Notes: generated by a model not told the origin, from the letters alone. A stretch of DNA of 64,000 nt from Sphingobacterium sp. UBA4616 (GCA_002386525.1 DGIS01000013.1:46816-110815); one strand, 5' to 3'. Numbered from the stretch's first letter, positions 9,792 to 18,482 are shown. Translations and numbers: made by a program.

Positions 9792-10876
9792 AATCGCTCG
9801 AAGGATTTCCAATATTTATCTTTATAGATGCCATAATCGATTTGGAGTTTTTCCTCGTACTGTTCGATTAACTGATCAATGGTCATGGTGATTTTTCGGA
9901 ATTCTGTACAGGCCAGATAAATTTCCCTTAGATTATCAGCCGTTTCTCGGCCAATATTAAGAACGCCAATATCATCTGGAAGGCTGTTCATTAGTTCCTC
10001 TTCAAAATTATCCATTAAATCATAAGTTTCGCGATTTGGCATTCCTTGAGTTGTCGTTCCATCATAGCTAATTTTTAGCGTAACGATCCAAGGGTGAGAT
10101 GCTTTTCCATCCCAGTCTAATAGCGTTGTATTGATAATAGCTAATATAGGTAGGTCGTTTTCTAATATACCTTCAAAAGCTGTATAGATATCATCTGTGG
10201 AATGATGTCTTAGATCAGTGTATTTTTCCACAAATTCCTTTTCTCTCCAGATCAAATAGTCTTTTAGCTTGAGCAGTGGAATCAACTCTTCGGTTGCGAG
10301 ATCTTTTGAAGTCACATTCAAGTTATCTATGGCTATGATGGAATTCAATTCACCCATGTAATTGTCGAGAAATATCTCTATTCCATGGGTGATACTAGCC
10401 TTGTTCTCTTCCGTATAATCGGGATGGACAATAACGATATCGACTTCATCAGGGAAGTATTTATGCTGAACAGGATAAAAATACATTTCATTAATGTCAA
10501 AGGAAAATCCGTACATTTTAATTTTGAATTTTTCCATATCCGCGATAGCAGGTTTTAATGCCGTAAATTTCCAGTGAGGCAGTGATGGAGCAGAAGCGAT
10601 CAGAAGTTCTACGAAAGCAATATTTTTGATGACTCCATCAGGAGTGATGACAAGTTCTACTGTATCACTATCGTACATCCCAGTTAAGAAATACAGTTCC
10701 TTGCGAAGCGAATCGATCTTTGGTAAAAGCTTGCTGAAAAAATGCTGATCAATTTGTTCTCCACTCTTTACGATTTGAAAAAATGTCTGTTCGTTTTTTT
10801 TAAACCACTCCCAAAAATCTTGTACGGCGTCGTTTTCACTTTCTTTTTTACCAAAAATATTATTCAAAAATCTCAT
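9773..10876 (-). CDS. DUF695-like hypothetical protein
   Basis: A 367-residue cytosolic protein without signal peptide. The C-terminal third (about residues 265-335, around HPWIVTLKISYDG, GMPNRETY and IGRETADNLREIY) resembles DUF695 domains. The N-terminal part has a second mixed alpha/beta region. No catalytic residues are recognisable. It converges on the 8277 gene with a 19-nt tail overlap. The DUF695 assignment is from memory of the family pattern and is moderate. Confidence 0.6.
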   Translation of the reverse strand: MRFLNNIFGKKESENDAVQDFWEWFKKNEQTFFQIVKSGEQIDQHFFSKLLPKIDSLRKELYFLTGMYDSDTVELVITPDGVIKNIAFVELLIASAPSLPHWKFTALKPAIADMEKFKIKMYGFSFDINEMYFYPVQHKYFPDEVDIVIVHPDYTEENKASITHGIEIFLDNYMGELNSIIAIDNLNVTSKDLATEELIPLLKLKDYLIWREKEFVEKYTDLRHHSTDDIYTAFEGILENDLPILAIINTTLLDWDGKASHPWIVTLKISYDGTTTQGMPNRETYDLMDNFEEELMNSLPDDIGVLNIGRETADNLREIYLACTEFRKITMTIDQLIEQYEEKLQIDYGIYKDKYWKSFERFYTQIE

Positions 10877-11109
10877 ATTTAATAGCTATTCGATTGAATT
10901 ATCAACTTTACGTATTTGTTTTTTCATTTATTATTTCATAGCCCAGCGCAGAAAAATGATTTAAATGAAGAATCAAGAATACCGCTGTTCCTAAATTTAA
11001 TTATATAATTACGGTCCGGCAAGTGAATTCAAGTTTAAAATAATTGAACAAACAATTGTTATGGGAATTTGTTAGGGTATTGTTGGAATTATAAATTAAA
11101 ATTGGTCTT

Positions 11110-11616
11110 ATGAAATTTAGCAAATTAACATTTTGTCTATTGGCAACTACGTTCGCACTTTCCTTTTCTGCTTGTAAATCGGGTTTATCTGACGATAAAT
11201 TAGAAGAAAAGATCGAAAATGCCCTTACTGGTCGTAAAACGATAGACGTTGAAGTTGAAAAAGGAAAAGTTATCCTAAGTGGTACAGTTGGTTCAGAAGA
11301 TGAAAAGCAACAGGTGGAGTCTATAGCTAAAACAGCAGGTGATAAGGACATTAAATCTATTCAAAATGATATTATCGTTAGCGCTCCAGTCTCATCAACA
11401 CCGGCGCCAATTGAGGTATCCAATAATGATGCGGTACTTGGTGCGGCGGTGAATACGTTTATGAAAGATTTTCCTTCCGTGCAGGCTAGTGTAAAAGATG
11501 GTGTGATCTCTGTTACAGGTACATTGGAACAACCAAAGATAATAACCTTAAAACAGGGACTGGATAATTTGAATCCTAAAAAAGTGGATTTAAGCGGTAT
11601 TGTTGTCAAAAAATAA
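11110..11616 (+). CDS. BON-domain lipoprotein
   Basis: A 168-residue lipoprotein: a signal peptide ends in a lipobox (LSFSAC, Cys21), followed by two BON modules. Module 1 (about residues 28-90) contains IDVEVEKGKVILSGTV and the second (about 105-168) contains VQASVKDGVISVTGTL. BON domains bind phospholipid or envelope surfaces and stabilise the cell envelope. The gene starts an operon with an SH3-domain protein 11 nt downstream, which supports a joint periplasmic role. Confidence 0.85.
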   Translation: MKFSKLTFCLLATTFALSFSACKSGLSDDKLEEKIENALTGRKTIDVEVEKGKVILSGTVGSEDEKQQVESIAKTAGDKDIKSIQNDIIVSAPVSSTPAPIEVSNNDAVLGAAVNTFMKDFPSVQASVKDGVISVTGTLEQPKIITLKQGLDNLNPKKVDLSGIVVKK

Positions 11617-11627
11617 AATAATAAACT

Positions 11628-12047
11628 ATGTCATTGCAAGAAAAATATAAAGTTCTTTTAGATACGGCTCAATCTTCAGGTGTAAATGATCTGAATTATG
11701 CCGAAATGGATGGTGTATTGCAGATTCGGGGTACTGCACCTACTGCAGCTATTAAAAATAAGCTGTGGGAAATCTACGGCAATATAGATCCAAATTTCCA
11801 AACGGGAGATGTGGTCCTCAATGTGGATGTGGCTACAGAAGTGCCGGGAAGTCAGGTTAAAGTCATTACAGAAAATAGCAACTTGAATGTTAGAAAAGGT
11901 CCTGGTACAGATCAGCCTATTGTAGGCAAAGCCGCCAAAGGAGAAATTATCACTTTGATTAGTAAAGCGAATGACCAATGGTGGCTAGTCAGAACGAAAG
12001 ATAACGAAGAGGGATATTGTTATGCACAGTATTTAGAGTCTGTTTAG
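11628..12047 (+). CDS. BON-like/SH3-domain protein
   Basis: A 139-residue protein with an N-terminal BON-like segment (about residues 15-75, including GVLQIRGTAP) and a C-terminal bacterial SH3 domain (about 80-138). The SH3 domain has the typical NLNVRKGPGTDQPIVGKAAKGE start and WWLVRT core. SH3b domains bind peptidoglycan or mediate envelope contacts. No signal peptide is visible, so localisation is unclear, although its partner is a BON lipoprotein 11 nt upstream. A strong terminator follows. Confidence 0.8.
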   Translation: MSLQEKYKVLLDTAQSSGVNDLNYAEMDGVLQIRGTAPTAAIKNKLWEIYGNIDPNFQTGDVVLNVDVATEVPGSQVKVITENSNLNVRKGPGTDQPIVGKAAKGEIITLISKANDQWWLVRTKDNEEGYCYAQYLESV

Positions 12048-12094
12048 TGGTTGGAAGTTGTAGGCCCATAGGGGGCAAACTCTCTTAGACCTTG

Positions 12095-12132
12095 AAAAAA
12101 GGAGAATTACCTAACGATAATTCTCCTTTTTT
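12095..12132 (+). terminator. Intrinsic terminator after BON/SH3 operon
   Basis: A 15-bp perfect inverted repeat (5' arm 12095-12109, core GGAGAATTA; 3' arm 12118-12132) with an 8-nt loop and a six-T end. It terminates the BON/SH3 operon. Confidence 0.85.
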
Positions 12133-12273
12133 ATTGATAACGTAAGCTGGTATTAGATGAGTTAGCGCGTACGGTAGCTACATGTCTACTGGAGAAATAT
12201 GTCGAAAAGCACTCCTATTTTAATTTTTGGTGTAATAATTGTGTTACTTTTAATGCAACAATTCTATTACATT

Positions 12274-13113
12274 ATGTCGAAATTACGTCTTATTACAGTG
12301 TTATACCTGTGTTTAGCTTTAAAGTTTGGAGTTGCACAAGAATATGTTCGATTAGATAAAGATAGCTACCAGCTCCATTTATCAGAATATCCAAAAGATA
12401 CAATCCGGATACTTGAAAAAGGAAGAAAAGCGAAGTTGAAGCCGGGTAAGTATATTTTGCAGAAAAATCAGTTTATGGGGCTTTCAAACGCATTTATCTC
12501 GATTAATCAGGACGGTATAGTCGAGCGGGATTTTAAGATTGAAAAAGATGGCAAACAAGGTGTTGTTGTTGTACGACATGGTGTATTGCAGCAAATGAAT
12601 GTGAAAGCTGCCACCTTGCCAGACTTTCAATATACAATAACGGATACTTCAAGTGTGCAGCGTAATTTTAAGAATGGGAAAATCAGTCAGGAAAAAACGG
12701 TATTTTACGGAGCTGCAAATAATGGAAAAAAAATAACAAAGGTATTTTTTGATAATTATTATACGGTTGAGAATGATTTTGACCATACTAGAGCTAACTA
12801 CAGATTAGACAATACATTAATTTACAGTGCCAAATTGAATTGTAGTGGGCAAATACAGGAATCAAAATTATTTGATGCTCATGGGCAATTACTAAAGCAT
12901 ACCTATCGGAAAGCTAAAGTTGAGTATATTGATGTATATCAGAATAATAATCTTGTCGAGCGGAAATATAAACTGGATAACCGCCTTTACCATGAGTATT
13001 TTAAGAATTCATTGCTCGTGCAAAGGGTAGTGGAGAAGAAGGATAAAGGGAATATCGAGAAGTATGTTTATAATGCGTCGGGAAAATTGATGGATAAAAA
13101 TACCGGGGGCTAA
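12274..13113 (+). CDS. Secreted hypothetical protein
   Basis: A 279-residue protein from the ATG at 12274, which opens a clean Sec signal peptide (SKLRLITVLYLCLALKFGVA followed by QE). An upstream in-frame ATG at 12199 would put a second hydrophobic segment before it and is less likely. The mature part is rich in Lys, Tyr and Asn, with beta-strand periodicity and short repeated patterns of the form xGxLxxxxxY (for example FDAHGQLLKHTYRKA). This recalls MORN-like/YwqK-type repeats, but I do not assign a family. It stands alone upstream of the tyrS leader. Confidence 0.6.
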   Translation: MSKLRLITVLYLCLALKFGVAQEYVRLDKDSYQLHLSEYPKDTIRILEKGRKAKLKPGKYILQKNQFMGLSNAFISINQDGIVERDFKIEKDGKQGVVVVRHGVLQQMNVKAATLPDFQYTITDTSSVQRNFKNGKISQEKTVFYGAANNGKKITKVFFDNYYTVENDFDHTRANYRLDNTLIYSAKLNCSGQIQESKLFDAHGQLLKHTYRKAKVEYIDVYQNNNLVERKYKLDNRLYHEYFKNSLLVQRVVEKKDKGNIEKYVYNASGKLMDKNTGG

Positions 13114-13152
13114 TGGAAAACACAAGCCTAATCAAGCAGAGATCGCAATATT

Positions 13153-13183
13153 TTTGCATTTTAAAAATATAGCGCTACCTTTG
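13153..13183 (+). promoter_or_regulatory. tyrS leader promoter
   Basis: TTTG (13153-13156), a 19-nt spacer and TACCTTTG (13176-13183) give an exact match to the Bacteroidota -33/-7 consensus. Predicted transcription start is about 13188-13191, at or just before the ATG of the leader peptide, so the leader mRNA is leaderless or nearly so. Confidence 0.8.
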
Positions 13184-13190
13184 TGAAGCA

Positions 13191-13277
13191 ATGAAGAAAA
13201 TGAACAACATATTACGTTTTCCGTTTTTCTTTAATTATTATCGCCCGATAGTCGTTCGGGACCCCTATGCCTATTAA
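13191..13277 (+). CDS. tyrS leader peptide (Phe/Tyr-rich)
   Basis: A 28-codon ORF directly downstream of an exact consensus promoter and ending 74 nt before tyrS. Residues 10-18 are FPFFFNYYR with tandem Tyr codons at 13236-13241; two more Tyr codons (13266-13268 and 13272-13274) occur just before the stop. In total four Phe and four Tyr occur in 28 residues. The ORF overlaps the RNA segments that can pair with the downstream terminator, which is the layout of a ribosome-stalling attenuator that senses charged tRNA-Tyr. An internal ATG at 13200 is an alternative start. It is not a stable product; the act of translating it is the function (inference). Confidence 0.75.
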   Translation: MKKMNNILRFPFFFNYYRPIVVRDPYAY

Positions 13278-13336
13278 ATTAAGAAATTAAATTATCATTT
13301 ATAGCTAAGCCCGAACATAACGTTCGGGCTTTTTTT
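13244..13336 (+). promoter_or_regulatory. tyrS transcription attenuator
   Basis: Segment 1 CCCGA (13244-13248) can pair with segment 2 TCGGG (13256-13260). Segment 2 GTTCGGG (13254-13260) can instead pair with segment 3 CCCGAAC (13310-13316). Segment 3 AGCCCGAAC (13308-13316) pairs perfectly with segment 4 GTTCGGGCT (13322-13330), followed by a T-run, to form an intrinsic terminator. A ribosome stalled at the tandem Tyr codons 13236-13241 would cover segment 1, free segment 2 to sequester segment 3, and let transcription enter tyrS. Free translation to the stop covers segment 2 and favours termination. Confidence 0.78.
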
Positions 13337-13351
13337 ATTTTATATAACATT

Positions 13352-14551
13352 ATGTTAAAAGAGTTAGAAGAAAACATTGAAATTATTTTACCGAAGACAG
13401 GACTTGCATCGAAGTTGAAGGACGCTCAAGAAAAGAATCGTCCATTAATTATAAAACTTGGTTTTGATCCCACAGCGCCGGACCTTCATTTGGGGCACGC
13501 TGTGGTATTGAAGAAGCTAAGACAGTTTCAGCAGCTGGGGCACGAAATCGTAATTTTGGTGGGCAGTTTTACGGCCCGGATTGGAGATCCTACAGGGAAA
13601 AATAAAGCTCGTAAACCGTTGTATCAGGATGAGATTGCCCATAATGCGGCTACTTATATTGCGCAACTGTCTAAGATTATTGATGTTTCAAAAGCAAAAA
13701 TTGTTTTTAATGGTGACTGGTTGGATCAGCTAAATTTTACAGAAGTTATTCAACTGGTGTCGAAAGTCACGGTTGCTCAGCTCCTGCAGCGTCATGATTT
13801 TAGTAAGCGTTTTAACGAGAATCGGTCAATAGCCATGCATGAATTGCTTTATCCAATATTGCAGGGCTTTGACTCCGTGCATATCAAAAGCGATATTGAA
13901 ATGGGCGGAACAGATCAAATGTTCAATTGCGCAATGGGACGGCAGCTACAGGAATCTTTTGGACAAGATCCACAAATAGTGCTGTGTATGCCCCTGTTGC
14001 GCGGGCTGGACGGAAAAGAAAAAATGAGCAAATCATTAAACAACACGATCGGTCTTTTGGATGAGCCGAATGAAATGTTTGGTAAAACCATGTCAATTCC
14101 AGATCATTTAATTCCAGAATACATCGACTTGACAACAGATTTCGATCAGGAAACCAAACTTGGAATGAAGACCCGTCTTGAAATGGGGGACAATCCAATG
14201 GAAATTAAGAAACTTATAGCACATAATCTTGTCGTCCAGTACCATGGCGATGCATTTGCGTTGGCTGCGAATGATTATTTTATCAATCAATTTCAGCGTA
14301 AGAAATTGGAAGAAAAAGCTTTTTTAGAGGTGTCGTGTCACACGTTGCGCGAACAGTTTGGTGAAAAGGCCAAACTGGTTGATCTGTGTTATTTCCTGAA
14401 AGGATCGACAAAGTCAGCGATGAGACGATTGATTATAGGCGGAGCTGTGCGGATCGATTCCATAAAACAGTTGAATCCGGATCTGACGATCTATGTAAAT
14501 GCGGGGCTTAAAATAAAATTAGGCAAAAGAAGTTATTTTAAAGTTGTTTAG
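13352..14551 (+). CDS. tyrS: Tyrosyl-tRNA synthetase
   Basis: A 399-residue class I aminoacyl-tRNA synthetase that charges tRNA-Tyr. The HIGH-type motif is HLGH in APDLHLGHAVVL (about residues 43-54), the KMSKS loop is intact (KEKMSKSLNN, about residue 226), and an S4-type RNA-binding domain closes the protein (about residues 335-399, STKSAMRRLIIGGAVRI). The length fits the TyrRS branch with GDPTGK (residues 76-81) typical of the TyrZ-like type. It is preceded by a leader-peptide attenuator, so its expression is likely controlled by tyrosyl-tRNA charging. The next gene downstream is a Phe hydroxylase with its own upstream region. Confidence 0.96.
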   Translation: MLKELEENIEIILPKTGLASKLKDAQEKNRPLIIKLGFDPTAPDLHLGHAVVLKKLRQFQQLGHEIVILVGSFTARIGDPTGKNKARKPLYQDEIAHNAATYIAQLSKIIDVSKAKIVFNGDWLDQLNFTEVIQLVSKVTVAQLLQRHDFSKRFNENRSIAMHELLYPILQGFDSVHIKSDIEMGGTDQMFNCAMGRQLQESFGQDPQIVLCMPLLRGLDGKEKMSKSLNNTIGLLDEPNEMFGKTMSIPDHLIPEYIDLTTDFDQETKLGMKTRLEMGDNPMEIKKLIAHNLVVQYHGDAFALAANDYFINQFQRKKLEEKAFLEVSCHTLREQFGEKAKLVDLCYFLKGSTKSAMRRLIIGGAVRIDSIKQLNPDLTIYVNAGLKIKLGKRSYFKVV

Positions 14552-14605
14552 TATGGTTTTGGAAAGTATACTATTGTAATATTTTGTGAAAATCAGATAA
14601 TTAAC

Positions 14606-14686
14606 ATGGTAATGCTTTACAAAGCCGTATATATTTTTTACCTTCATATTGAAGTCACATACTTTATTTTTTCATACCAATTATAG
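14606..14686 (+). other. Tyr/Phe-rich upstream ORF of the hydroxylase gene
   Basis: A 26-codon ORF whose TAG stop abuts the ATG of the phenylalanine hydroxylase gene (TAGATG). It contains five Tyr and three Phe (segments YKAVYIFY and YFIFSY). A near-consensus promoter (TTTG 14558-14561, then TATTTTG 14580-14586) would transcribe it. A competing promoter-like TACCTTCA at 14639-14646 lies inside it, and AT-rich sequence by itself favours Phe/Tyr codons. I therefore treat it as a possible regulatory uORF, not an established one. Confidence 0.3.
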
Positions 14687-16438
14687 ATGGAAACTTACAA
14701 TAATACAGTTTTGGAGCAGTTGCCCCAACATCTGAAACGCTATGTTGTTGCGCAGAGATACGAACGCTATACCGCCTTAGATCAGGCACTGTGGCGTTAT
14801 GTTATGCGTCAGAATTATTCATTTTTGAAAGATGTAGCGTATTACCCCTATATCCCCGGATTGAAAAAAGCGGGGTTATCCATTGAAACTATTCCCAATC
14901 TACAGGAAATGAACGATAGTCTAAAATTGATTGGCTGGGGAGCAGTGACAGTAGACGGTTTTATCCCGCCAGCAGCCTTTATGGAATTTCAGGCACATCG
15001 TGTATTAGTTATTGCTGCTGACATACGCCAATTGGAACATATTGAATATACTCCAGCCCCGGATATTATTCACGAGTCCTCTGGTCACGCACCAATAATA
15101 GGGGAGGCTGATTATGCAGCATACCTCCAGTATTTTGGAGAGATAGGCACAAAAGCACTTTCCTCAGGAAAGGATTTCGAGCTCTATGAAGCTATCCGCC
15201 AATTGTCTATTTTAAAAGAGCAAACAACCACGACCACAGTTGAGTTGGCTGCAGCAGAGAAAAATTTACAGACTATTCAGCAAAATATGGGCGAGCCATC
15301 GGAGATGGCACTGTTGAGTAGGCTGCATTGGTGGACTGTGGAATATGGGCTGATAGGAGATGCTCTTAACCCTAAGATTTATGGAGCAGGTTTATTGTCT
15401 TCCATTGGGGAGAGTGCAAGCTGTATGCAAGATGATGTACCCAAATTGCCATACGATTTATATGCGATTGAGTATCCGTACGATATTACCAAGCCACAGC
15501 CACAGTTGTTTGTTACTCCGGATTTTGAGCATCTAAGGATGGTGTTGGATAAATTTGCCGATACCATGGCTTTTCGAGTTGGAGGCAAACAGAGTGTTGA
15601 AAAAGCAATAGACTGTCGTTCTGTTTGTACTTTAGCGTATAGTTCTGGTCTGCAAGTGTCGGGAATTTTTACCTCAGCCAACGTAGATAAAAATCTTTCA
15701 TACATCCAGACACAGGGGCCTACAGCTTTGGCATTCGCGGGTAAGGAGCTCGAAGGACACGGTATAAATTATCATAGCGAAGGATTTGGTTCTCCAGTAG
15801 GAAATTTGAGAGATGCAGATCATGATCTGGAAGATTTTGATGACGCAACATTGATCCAATATGGTATAGTTGAAGGCCAGCAGTGTCTTTTAAACTTTGC
15901 TTCTGGAATTACGGTCGCAGGAACTGTTCAACGCATTGTCCGTCAATTTGACAAGATTGTTTTGATTTCATTTACCTCCTGTCGAGTATATCGTGGTGAA
16001 GATGTTTATTTTAGACCCGAATGGGGGCCGTATGATATGGCCGTCGGATCGGAGATTGTATCTGTTTTTGCCGGCGCCGCAGATAAAGATGCCTATGAAG
16101 CTCTGGAAGGACATCTCGATCACGCTTCGTCTTCAAAGTCTAATGAACCCGAAGATGTAAAGCTAGTGAACCTACATGCGGCGATACGGAGCTTGCGGGA
16201 AAAAGGGTTTGATCAAGAAGCGTGGCTTGCTATCTTCAATCTCTTTGGATCGGAAAATGCGGATCATTGGTTAGGTTTGGTCGAGTTATTTGAAATTGCT
16301 CAGGCTAATGGTGCAGAAGAGTTAACTAAGCTGGCTGAAGAGCAGCTCTTGGAATTTATTGATCGATATGCGTATTTAAAAAAACTGATCGATGATGGAC
16401 TGCGTGTTGCAAAGGAGGAGGCTTTAAATAATCAGTAA
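14687..16438 (+). CDS. phhA: Aromatic amino acid (phenylalanine) hydroxylase
   Basis: A 583-residue pterin-dependent, non-haem iron hydroxylase converting L-Phe to L-Tyr. The iron facial triad is visible: His129 and His134 in HESSGHAPIIGE and Glu219 in WTVEYGLIG. The catalytic fold occupies about residues 20-290. The remaining ~290 residues form a C-terminal extension absent from proteobacterial PhhA (~260-300 residues total), with no domain I recognise. The neighbourhood encodes the rest of Tyr degradation, so the product feeds the homogentisate route. A terminator follows. Tryptophan or tyrosine as substrate cannot be excluded by sequence reading. Confidence 0.9.
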   Translation: METYNNTVLEQLPQHLKRYVVAQRYERYTALDQALWRYVMRQNYSFLKDVAYYPYIPGLKKAGLSIETIPNLQEMNDSLKLIGWGAVTVDGFIPPAAFMEFQAHRVLVIAADIRQLEHIEYTPAPDIIHESSGHAPIIGEADYAAYLQYFGEIGTKALSSGKDFELYEAIRQLSILKEQTTTTTVELAAAEKNLQTIQQNMGEPSEMALLSRLHWWTVEYGLIGDALNPKIYGAGLLSSIGESASCMQDDVPKLPYDLYAIEYPYDITKPQPQLFVTPDFEHLRMVLDKFADTMAFRVGGKQSVEKAIDCRSVCTLAYSSGLQVSGIFTSANVDKNLSYIQTQGPTALAFAGKELEGHGINYHSEGFGSPVGNLRDADHDLEDFDDATLIQYGIVEGQQCLLNFASGITVAGTVQRIVRQFDKIVLISFTSCRVYRGEDVYFRPEWGPYDMAVGSEIVSVFAGAADKDAYEALEGHLDHASSSKSNEPEDVKLVNLHAAIRSLREKGFDQEAWLAIFNLFGSENADHWLGLVELFEIAQANGAEELTKLAEEQLLEFIDRYAYLKKLIDDGLRVAKEEALNNQ

Positions 16439-16498
16439 AGAATTAGTGTATAAAACAGTATGCTGAAGCTAAACGTTGAAAAAGTTGTTTAAATCTCA

Positions 16499-16536
16499 AA
16501 AGGGAGCTGTCTAGTCTTTGGTTAGCTCCCTTCCTT
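16499..16536. terminator. Bidirectional terminator
   Basis: AAGGGAGCT (16500-16508) pairs with AGCTCCCTT (16524-16532) around a 15-nt loop, between the convergent hydroxylase and flavin reductase genes; A-rich and T-rich flanks suit both directions. Confidence 0.7.
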
Positions 16537-16544
16537 ATCATTCA

Positions 16545-17450
16545 TTAGAATGATACTTGCAATGCTATTTGCCAGGCTTTGTCTATTTGTCCTTCATCCA
16601 ATAGCTTCCCAACGTATTCATGAACTTTTTCGCTGAATTTTGATGGACTGTCTTCAAAGTTCAGTTTCAGGTAGTTTAGGTACTTATCCGCTGGTTGTAT
16701 ATTTTTTAATGTGGGTAGGGCTTCGACATTGGCCAACAAGCCGAGGTGGTTTCCGGTCAGTACATTAGAGAATCTAATTTTTTCCGGAAGTTGATCAATA
16801 CCAATTCCAAGGCTACGGAGGGGCTTTGGTACAATAAATAGATTTTCATCGGTGACGCGGCAGTACCAGTCACCACCGAGTCTAGCGACCAAGCCCAAAT
16901 CTTTTTGCTCAATGGTATTATCCTTGCCCAATAAGTGTTTATGGACATGCATATACAGGATCTCGGCAATAACAAGATTACCAGCGCCAGGTTCATCGCT
17001 TAAAGCGACAATCTCTTTAACCCGACATTCGAGCTGGACTGGAGATTCGGCTACTCGTGGTGGCGCAACCTGAATAGAAGGCACAGCAGTAAAGCCAGAC
17101 TTATCGAATTCATTTATTTCCTTCGCATATTCGGTGCTGGCAAGAGATTGCTGCTGCACCATATCGTAGTTGACAATATTGATGACGACTTCCTTTACTT
17201 CCTGTATGTTATCCAAGGTATGCTTGGTGCTGCCATCGCGCATCCGCCGCAGGGGTGAAAAAACACAGATAGGCGGCTGATGGGACATCAGGTTGAAATA
17301 GCTGAAAGGACTTAAGTTTACGTTTCCATTGCGATCTATTGTGCTGGCAAAGCAAATTGGACGGGGGGCAATAGCATATTTAATTAAATTATCGATGATA
17401 GCTTTGTCCGCTGCAGACTCAAAGGTTGTGGTTTCGAAAGGTGATGTCAT
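16545..17450 (-). CDS. Flavin reductase-like FMN-binding protein
   Basis: A 301-residue protein of the flavin-reductase-like split-barrel family. The FMN-binding region lies in the first ~190 residues (ATIDRNGNVNLSPFSYFNLMSHQPPICVFSP, given here in pieces: ATIDRNGN, NLSPFSYFN, PPICVFSP). It follows the fumarylacetoacetate hydrolase gene by 11 nt on the same strand, so the two form an operon in the Phe/Tyr catabolic block. Its role there is not established. A reductase supplying reduced flavin or an unrelated oxidoreductase are both possible. No second oxygenase component is adjacent. Confidence 0.82.
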   Translation of the reverse strand: MTSPFETTTFESAADKAIIDNLIKYAIAPRPICFASTIDRNGNVNLSPFSYFNLMSHQPPICVFSPLRRMRDGSTKHTLDNIQEVKEVVINIVNYDMVQQQSLASTEYAKEINEFDKSGFTAVPSIQVAPPRVAESPVQLECRVKEIVALSDEPGAGNLVIAEILYMHVHKHLLGKDNTIEQKDLGLVARLGGDWYCRVTDENLFIVPKPLRSLGIGIDQLPEKIRFSNVLTGNHLGLLANVEALPTLKNIQPADKYLNYLKLNFEDSPSKFSEKVHEYVGKLLDEGQIDKAWQIALQVSF

Positions 17451-17461
17451 ATTCGGTAGAT

Positions 17462-18436
17462 TTATGAATGATGTAGAACAATAGAATTGGAAAGTTTTCC
17501 GAGTGCGGTGATCTCCAATTCAATCTCATCGCCAAGGTTGAGCCATTGATCTTTATGGTTAGGGTCTTTTAAGCGTGCCGTGCCATTAAGTTCAAGAAAG
17601 CAGCCTGTTCCAACAGTGCCCGAACCGATCATATCACCAGGGACGATCTCCACACCATAAGAAGCCCGCTCAATAATTTCAGCAAAAGTCCAGTGCATGC
17701 TTGCAAAATTACCCGCTGAAACTTGTCTGCCGTTTACTTTACAAGTCATATCGAGATCATAACAGTCGCCAATATGCCCCGCAGCTGCTTGAACTTTATA
17801 GGGCTCCAACTCATCTTTTGTAACTAACCAAGGTCCAATTGCTGTTGCAAAATCTTTACCTTTAGCAGGCCCCAAGCTTAATTTCATCTCTTCCATCTGC
17901 AGTTTTCTTGCGCTAAAGTCATTCATGATCATGAATCCTGCAATGTACTCATCTGCTTTAGCGGCAGAAATGTTAATTCCCGACTTATTGATGACGATAG
18001 CGATCTCAAGTTCGAAATCAAGTTGATTTAAATGTAATGGCATACAGGGTATAGGCCCAGGGCCTTGTATTGCCTGATGATTTGAAAAATAGAAAACAGG
18101 AAATTTGTCAAATTCGGGGATCATTTCAAGTCCACGGTTTCTTCTCGATGTTTCCACATGCTGACGAAATGCGTACGCATCACGAAAAGAACTTGGATGA
18201 GGTACCGGAGCAATAAGCTGTGTGTCTTGTAACAGATGATAAGGTCTTTCGATCGCTCCCTGCACCAAAGCATGCTCAAATTCCTGGAGCGCACTCATGG
18301 TCTTTTCACCGCCTTTTAGAAAATCTGACATATTTTTAGGAAGAGTTTGATCGATTGCTGAACAAGGATAAAATCGGTCGGCTATAACCATGCCCAATTC
18401 TTGTTGACCATTTTCAGTGCTGGTGGCAATTCTCAT
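17462..18436 (-). CDS. Fumarylacetoacetate hydrolase family protein
   Basis: A 324-residue FAH-fold hydrolase. The metal-binding acidic residues lie in the LDFELEIAIV segment (about residues 130-140) and the MNDFSAR segment (about 165-172), with the C-terminal GDMIGSGTVGTG loop typical of the family. It likely cleaves fumarylacetoacetate to fumarate and acetoacetate, the last step of Tyr breakdown, because it lies back-to-back with homogentisate dioxygenase. It is shorter than classical fumarylacetoacetase (~420 residues), so the exact substrate is inferred from context. Its promoter faces the hmgA operon in a divergent control region. Confidence 0.85.
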   Translation of the reverse strand: MRIATSTENGQQELGMVIADRFYPCSAIDQTLPKNMSDFLKGGEKTMSALQEFEHALVQGAIERPYHLLQDTQLIAPVPHPSSFRDAYAFRQHVETSRRNRGLEMIPEFDKFPVFYFSNHQAIQGPGPIPCMPLHLNQLDFELEIAIVINKSGINISAAKADEYIAGFMIMNDFSARKLQMEEMKLSLGPAKGKDFATAIGPWLVTKDELEPYKVQAAAGHIGDCYDLDMTCKVNGRQVSAGNFASMHWTFAEIIERASYGVEIVPGDMIGSGTVGTGCFLELNGTARLKDPNHKDQWLNLGDEIELEITALGKLSNSIVLHHS

Positions 18437-18482
18437 ATATCGTGTGTTCTATTTGGTTATTCAATGTTATTGGCATTTGACA

